Origin: JBLIOB01 sp047639575
GTDB lineage: Bacteria > Bacteroidota > Bacteroidia > Flavobacteriales_D > Parvicellaceae
Reading direction: 5' to 3'
DNA length: 17,962 bases
Assembly: GCA_047639575.1 (NCBI GenBank)
Contig: JBLIOB010000062.1
Coordinates: 1 to 17,962 of the forward strand
Positions 14,372 to 17,962 of the stretch are shown piece by piece. A program made the position numbers and the translations under genes. Within the stretch, counting starts at the first letter, position 1. The number at the start of each line of letters is the position of its first letter. The notes under the pieces are model-generated. The model worked only from the letters and a program-made list of their open reading frames with translations, was not told the DNA's origin and ran no database searches.

Positions 14372-14397
14372 TCAAAATTCACAGATGCGACAGAACC
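14258..14397. mobile_element. 140-bp element with 18-bp perfect terminal inverted repeats (IS-end or MITE-like)
   Basis: GGTTCTGTCGCATCTGTG (14258-14275) is repeated exactly in inverse orientation at 14380-14397. The ends are similar in style to IS6-family ends (GGTTCTGT-GCA), but that is from memory. No transposase is encoded, so this is a MITE or a deletion remnant. The flanking octamers (GTTTATGC and CACTCTGA) do not match, so no target duplication is visible. The sequence on the left does not continue the truncated gene on the right, which argues for a deletion or recombination between two element copies. Confidence 0.65.
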
Positions 14398-14716
14398 CAC
14401 TCTGAGCAATAAAGTACTCGGCCATTTTATCTCCTTCATTCTGACCTTCGCTTCCAAGTCCACCGCTAACAAATAGTTTTTGGACAATGCCAGCTTGATA
14501 CAATTCTAATCCTTTATCAACTCTTGCTTTTAATCGGTCAGATAGGCTTCCGTCAACGTTCACTTTATTGCCAAAGATCACCGCCACTTGACAAGGTTCT
14601 AACTCATCGTTCAATCCATCAATGATTATTAGTGTTTTATGAACGGCAAACCAGGCAAGGCATACCAATATGATATACTTCAGTCTTTTTTTAATTCTAG
14701 CCGTACGTTTTGTCAT
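14372..14716 (-). pseudogene. YdcF/SanA-type (DUF218) protein, truncated by the element
   Basis: The frame encodes 114 residues. A membrane anchor at ~12-30 (YIILVCLAWFAVHKTLIII) is followed by the first half of a DUF218 domain: VAVIFGNKVNVDGSLSDRL, then RVDKGLELYQAGIVQKLFVSGG. Family members are ~200 residues long, and the second half, with its conserved Asp and Thr/Asn segments, is missing. The last 8 residues (GFCRICEF) are read from the terminal inverted repeat, so the original gene was cut after about residue 106. SanA-like proteins act in the cell envelope and affect peptidoglycan barrier function, but the biochemical reaction is not well established. The truncated protein is probably inactive. 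The start at 14716 keeps the membrane anchor. Confidence 0.82.
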
Positions 14717-14765
14717 CTGGTAATTAAAACTATAATTTATAAGTAGACAATACAGGGCAAAAAAA

Positions 14766-14795
14766 ATCCGCTATTTCAATAAAGAAATAGCGGAT
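14766..14795 (-). terminator. Bidirectional terminator after the coiled-coil gene
   Basis: ATCCGCTATTTC and GAAATAGCGGAT form a perfect 12-bp stem with an AATAAA loop. It has an A8 run on the left and a T8 run on the right, so it can end transcripts in either direction. It lies 18 nt beyond the stop of the gene at 14814-16106. Confidence 0.92.
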
Positions 14796-14813
14796 CAATA
14801 TTTTTTTTATAGT

Positions 14814-16106
14814 CTATAAGTACTTTTTGTACTTCTTTTTCAATTTCGTTCGTTTCTCATCGATCTTACCTTGATCTTCATCAAGCTTGCTGTTTTTCTC
14901 GTTAAGTTTAACTTGATCTTCTTTTACCTTATCTAGTTTTTTACCCTTCTTAACTCTTTTGTCAAGCTCATTTTGCTCGTCTTTTAAATTTGAACGCTTA
15001 TCATCAAGCTTCTTTTGCTCATCATCGATGCCAGCCATCTTGTCTTTATAGCCGTCCGTTTTGTCTTCTAACTTCTCTGCTTCTTTAACTTCAGACTCTG
15101 CTTCTTTCTCTAATTTCTCCGCTTCTTTCTCTTCTTTTTCAGTTTCCTTCAGCTCAGATTTCTCTTCTTTTGCTTTTTCTTCAGCTGCTTTCACTTCTTC
15201 TTTCGCTTCTTTCTCTTTTTCTTTAAGCTCTTTGTCTTCTTCCTTGATTTCTTTGTCAGCTTCTTTTTCCATCTCTTTGATTTCCTTGTCTGACTTTTTC
15301 TCAATTTTATCTTCTTTCTTCTCTACTTTCTTATCAGCTTTTTTCGCCTTGTCTTCCAGTTTCTTTGCAGCTTCTTCTTCCTGAAGTTTTAAGGCAGTTG
15401 CAAGCGCATCATCTTGTTTCTTTCCTTCTGTTTCTCTTGCTCTTGCTTCAGATTCTCTTGCTTTTCGATCTTCTTCCGCTTTTTTATCTGCATCAAGAAC
15501 ATGTGTTGCGGCATCTTTCTTTAACTCTTCAGCTTTCTTCAACTCATCTGCTGTGTGTGTATTTACTTCTTTAATGTGCGTTGCAGTCTTTTCAACATCT
15601 TTATGAAGATCTTCTGTCTTCTTGTCGATATCGGCCGCATCTTTTTTAATGCCCTCTGTTTTCTTTTCAGACGCTGTTACTTCCGTTTTATGATCCGCAT
15701 TTTTCTTCTCAATTTCAGTTTTCGCATCAGCCAAAGCTGTTGCACCGATATTGGTAGATTCTAGCGTTAGGCTTACCGTTTGACCTTCTGAAATTGCAAT
15801 ATCGCTTTTCACTAAATATTTATAGCCAGCTGCTCTTACTTTAATTGTTACCGTTTTCGTATCAGCATTTCCGATCGAAATTTTAGCATTTCCGCTTGCG
15901 TCCGTTTTACCTGCAGCTAGAATAGTACTTCCTCTATATACACTAACCGAGGCCGCTTTTATGGCTCCATCACCATTAACATTTACAACAAATGAGACTC
16001 CTTCTACTTCAGATAAAGTTATAATGGTAGAATTTTCCGTTAATGCTAGAGCTGGAGAACCTGTTAATAGAAATACAGCTATAATCGGTACAAGTTGTTT
16101 TTTCAT
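14814..16106 (-). CDS. Exported protein: small beta-sandwich domain plus long charged helix
   Basis: This 430-residue protein has a signal peptide at 1-21 (MKKQLVPIIAVFLLTGSPALA). Residues ~30-112 form a carboxypeptidase-regulatory-like/Ig-like beta domain (SFVVNVNGDGAIKAASVSVY, then GKTDASGNAKISIG and TIKVRAAGYKYLV), also found in the next two genes upstream. From ~120 to 430 the chain is almost only Lys, Glu, Asp, Ala and Leu, without Pro and nearly without Gly, giving a very long coiled coil or single alpha helix. A degenerate repeat at the end has units like EQKKLDDKRSNLK and QGKIDEKRTKLK. A spacer or stalk in the periplasm is the likely role (inference). No catalytic site is seen. Expression may use TAAATTTG at 16134-16141. 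Confidence 0.85.
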   Translation of the reverse strand: MKKQLVPIIAVFLLTGSPALALTENSTIITLSEVEGVSFVVNVNGDGAIKAASVSVYRGSTILAAGKTDASGNAKISIGNADTKTVTIKVRAAGYKYLVKSDIAISEGQTVSLTLESTNIGATALADAKTEIEKKNADHKTEVTASEKKTEGIKKDAADIDKKTEDLHKDVEKTATHIKEVNTHTADELKKAEELKKDAATHVLDADKKAEEDRKARESEARARETEGKKQDDALATALKLQEEEAAKKLEDKAKKADKKVEKKEDKIEKKSDKEIKEMEKEADKEIKEEDKELKEKEKEAKEEVKAAEEKAKEEKSELKETEKEEKEAEKLEKEAESEVKEAEKLEDKTDGYKDKMAGIDDEQKKLDDKRSNLKDEQNELDKRVKKGKKLDKVKEDQVKLNEKNSKLDEDQGKIDEKRTKLKKKYKKYL

Positions 16107-16133
16107 GAGATGTTATTTAATAAAGGTGGAGTA

Positions 16134-16141
16134 CAAATTTA
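16134..16141 (-). promoter_or_regulatory. -7 promoter box of the coiled-coil gene
   Basis: On the minus strand TAAATTTG matches the Bacteroidota -7 consensus TAnnTTTG exactly, 27 nt before the start codon at 16106. No TTTG was found at the expected -33 distance. Confidence 0.5.
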
Positions 16142-16243
16142 ATAATTAATCAATGTAAATAATATTCACTAGAACCATAATCACTGAACAATTTGGAACA
16201 TTAGGTTCAATTTATCAATGGATTGATTGGCAAAATGAAGTCA

Positions 16244-16287
16244 TAAAAAAAGCCCTTCTGTTTCTTAAAAAGAAAACAGGTAGGGCT
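16244..16287 (-). terminator. Terminator of the two small beta-domain genes
   Basis: AGCCCT (16251-16256) pairs with AGGGCT (16282-16287). Inside, CTGTTTCTT pairs with AAGAAAACAG with one bulge. On the minus strand the stem is followed by a T7 run (16244-16250). Confidence 0.8.
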
Positions 16288-16307
16288 CATTTTAATTTGT
16301 TCTAATC

Positions 16308-16700
16308 TTATTTTCTCGCCTTTACTTTTTGGTTAGTTGGCTTAAGAATCATTTGGCTTAGTGACATAGCTACAATTTCAGATTCACTGGGAATAAATGC
16401 TTCTTTTGATTTTGGAGTATATCCTGTTGCAGAAACTTTAACAGTTACCGCTTCCTGATTTGGAACAGAAAGTGCAGCGATACCTCTTGAATTGGTAACG
16501 GCAGATCCTATTTCTACTCCTGCTTGGAATAATTTTACGGTTGCTCCTACAAGTGCAGCTGATCCAGAATTAACTTTAACTGAAAAGTTGGTTGCAGCAA
16601 CTCTTTCTGAACTTTTTACAATTCCTCCATCTTCTGCAGCAAACGCTGGAGTTGAAGCTACAAGGCAAAGTGTTACGATTCCTAATACTAATTTTTTCAT
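16308..16700 (-). CDS. Small exported beta-sandwich protein
   Basis: This 130-residue protein has a signal peptide at 1-22 (MKKLVLGIVTLCLVASTPAFA, then A). One beta domain fills residues ~35-110: NFSVKVNSGSAALVGATVKL, then VTNSRGIAALSVPNQ and VTVKVSATGYTPKSKE. This layout (valine-rich strands, a NSRG-type turn, a TGY/AGY strand) is that of carboxypeptidase-regulatory-like or PEGA-like Ig folds. The protein ends with a basic tail, KVKARK. It has the same domain as 14814 and 16729. It lies 28 nt behind 16729 in the same direction, so the two probably form an operon that ends at the hairpin 16244-16287. The function is unknown; a wall- or membrane-associated binding role is a guess. Confidence 0.8.
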   Translation of the reverse strand: MKKLVLGIVTLCLVASTPAFAAEDGGIVKSSERVAATNFSVKVNSGSAALVGATVKLFQAGVEIGSAVTNSRGIAALSVPNQEAVTVKVSATGYTPKSKEAFIPSESEIVAMSLSQMILKPTNQKVKARK

Positions 16701-16728
16701 GATGCTTTTTTTAAAGTTGGGTTTGCTA

Positions 16729-17109
16729 TTATTTTCTTGGTTTAACGCCTTTGCTAGACATTACTAATTTGTTCAATGCTACAGTTATAACCTCGCTTTG
16801 GGTTACAGCCGTAATGTGTTTAGAATAATTTTTATGGCCATTCGCAGTTACTTGCAGTGTGAAATCTTTATCATTTTCGATATAAACTTGCGCTTTACCT
16901 CTCATCGTTGTTCCTGTAGAAACAACAACACCGTCTTGTAAAATAGACACTTTTGCACCATCTAGGGCGGTTGAACCTGAATTTACTTTAACAGAGAAGC
17001 TTACCGTGGTTACTAGTTTAGTAGCGGGTGGAGCATGGTGAATATTTGGAGCGGCAATTCCTGAGATTAACATCAGACATGCGAATGTTCCTAGTATTAA
17101 TGCTTTCAT
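16729..17109 (-). CDS. Small exported beta-sandwich protein, first of the tandem pair
   Basis: This 126-residue protein has a signal peptide at 1-20 (MKALILGTFACLMLISGIAA). The same beta domain as in 16308 occupies ~34-108: SFSVKVNSGSTALDGAKVSI, then GTTMRGKAQVYIENDKDFTL and VTANGHKNYSKHI. It ends with the basic tail GVKPRK. The shared opening SVKVNSGS and the similar lengths show a tandem duplication with the next gene, and the gene at 14814 looks like a third copy that gained a helical tail. The upstream spacer (17110-17213) must hold the promoter; on the minus strand TAAATTTA lies there, one base off the -7 consensus. The function is unknown. Sec export is the only role the sequence shows. 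Confidence 0.8.
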   Translation of the reverse strand: MKALILGTFACLMLISGIAAPNIHHAPPATKLVTTVSFSVKVNSGSTALDGAKVSILQDGVVVSTGTTMRGKAQVYIENDKDFTLQVTANGHKNYSKHITAVTQSEVITVALNKLVMSSKGVKPRK

Positions 17110-17213
17110 AATTTTTTGTTTTGCAGCGCGGACGCTAGGTTAAATTTACACTTTTCTTATTACGAATACCATGCCATCATATCTTAAGAATTTGTTAATT
17201 TTTTGCTAATCCT

Positions 17214-17962
17214 TTAATAGTAAAGGATCCAGCCTCCATCGGAGTCTGATTTTTCCTTAATTGCTTTTAATTCTGCCTTGGCACCATCTTTTGTCGCAAA
17301 TCCTCCGAAACTAACTGTGTAAAGCCCATTTCGTTTACCTAATGACACTGCTTTTGTATAGCCTTTTGCTTTTAAATCTGCTACAAAAACGCTAGCGTTA
17401 TCTTCTATTGAGAAGGCTCCACCTATAATGTGATACAATTTAGTAGTGGAAGGTGGAGTAGGCTCTTCTTTCTCGATGATTGGTTCTTCTTTCTCGATAA
17501 TAGGTTCTGGAACCTCAACGTCAGCTGCAATGATGGTGTCAGCGTCTACAATTAATGTATCTGAGGATTCTGGAGTATTCACTTGCAGTTTAGGTATTTC
17601 TTTCTCAAGAGTTTTGTCATGATGAACATCTTCATTGATTGGGAAATCAGCTATTTCTGCACTATTCCATCCAACTGCTTCTCTAATCTGATCTTTTCCA
17701 ACCCAGGCTACAACAGCTAAGCCGCTAAGGATAAAGATTGATCCAATCCATAAAAGTCCTTTTTTTTTTCTCTTTGGCTTTTCTTTAACTTCCTCAGGAA
17801 GGATTTTTTCTACTTTACGTTTGTCGGATACTACAGCAATTGGTGTAGTTAGTTTAGCAAGTTGCTCAATTTCTGATTCTGAGGATTCCATTTTTTCAGA
17901 CTGAGCCTCTTCTATATCTACCTCAACCGCTTTTTGTTCTATTCCAATGTTTCCTGCTGTTT
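17214..17962 (-). CDS. SPOR-domain membrane protein, 5' end outside the window (HU-SPOR family likely)
   Basis: The frame stays open to the window edge, so the Met at 17891 is probably internal and the gene is partial. From the first visible residue the chain has ~25 acidic linker residues, then a basic patch and one membrane helix (KKKGLLWIGSIFILSGLAVVAWVG). An acidic linker follows with a tandem repeat, PIIEKEEPIIEKEEP. The C-terminal ~75 residues are a SPOR domain (YHIIGGAFSIEDNASVFVADL, then GLYTVSFGGFATKDGAKAEL). SPOR domains bind denuded peptidoglycan glycans in the periplasm, often at division sites. Bacteroidota proteins of this type commonly start with an HU-like domain in the cytoplasm, which would lie outside this window; that part is inference. 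Confidence 0.82.
   Translation of the reverse strand, partial: TAGNIGIEQKAVEVDIEEAQSEKMESSESEIEQLAKLTTPIAVVSDKRKVEKILPEEVKEKPKRKKKGLLWIGSIFILSGLAVVAWVGKDQIREAVGWNSAEIADFPINEDVHHDKTLEKEIPKLQVNTPESSDTLIVDADTIIAADVEVPEPIIEKEEPIIEKEEPTPPSTTKLYHIIGGAFSIEDNASVFVADLKAKGYTKAVSLGKRNGLYTVSFGGFATKDGAKAELKAIKEKSDSDGGWILYY

Noticed and set aside
15061..15574. Open frames on the plus strand rich in Ser/Phe and Leu
   Set aside because: They are the antisense of the Lys/Glu-rich helix. Their skewed composition follows from GAA/AAA/GAG codons on the real strand, and they have no start context.

Overview
The window looks like a chromosomal segment of a Bacteroidota bacterium, most likely a marine or freshwater member of the Flavobacteriales (Crocinitomicaceae-like). 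The evidence is the low GC content, several secreted proteins with type A C-terminal sorting domains of the type IX secretion system (T9SS), a TPR/transmembrane/SpoIIE-type phosphatase, a SPOR-domain protein with the layout of the Bacteroidota HU-SPOR family, and TAnnTTTG-like promoter elements. The genus assignment is inference.

Layout. (1) 1-2141, plus strand: the tail of a T9SS cargo gene cut by the window edge, a GTG-started T9SS cargo protein, and a small outer-membrane beta-barrel protein. (2) 2240-4018: a KAP-like P-loop NTPase that stands alone, followed by a 3' tRNA-Ser-like fragment with a strong terminator and a patch of palindromic repeats (4019-4502). (3) 4503-5540: a Fic-family AMP-transferase with a winged-helix tail, preceded by repeated TACGGATCA boxes. 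(4) 5876-8041, minus strand: a TPR/SpoIIE signalling phosphatase. (5) 8122-14004, plus strand: a tandem array of T9SS cargo genes, made of an orphan domain fragment, four intact genes and a frameshifted gene. Their last ~150 bp are almost identical in DNA although the bodies differ. (6) 14005-14716: degraded sequence with an IS-end-like inverted repeat pair that cuts off a YdcF/SanA-type gene. (7) 14814-17109, minus strand: three genes for exported proteins sharing one small beta-sandwich domain, one of them carrying a ~320-residue charged helix. (8) 17214-17962, minus strand: the C-terminal part of a SPOR-domain protein that runs off the window.

The main theme is a family of secreted proteins exported through the outer membrane by one shared signal. 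The sorting-domain DNA is much more conserved than the protein bodies, a gene boundary of ~220 bp is duplicated 13.4 kb apart, and there are gene fragments and pseudogenes. This points to a locus shaped by recombination and gene conversion, where a common 3' end is kept while new bodies are attached. The KAP NTPase beside a tRNA remnant and the Fic gene with its operator-like repeats look like separate accessory cargo, possibly defence- or toxin-related. No experimentally known multi-gene system is recognisable, so any system-level role is inference.
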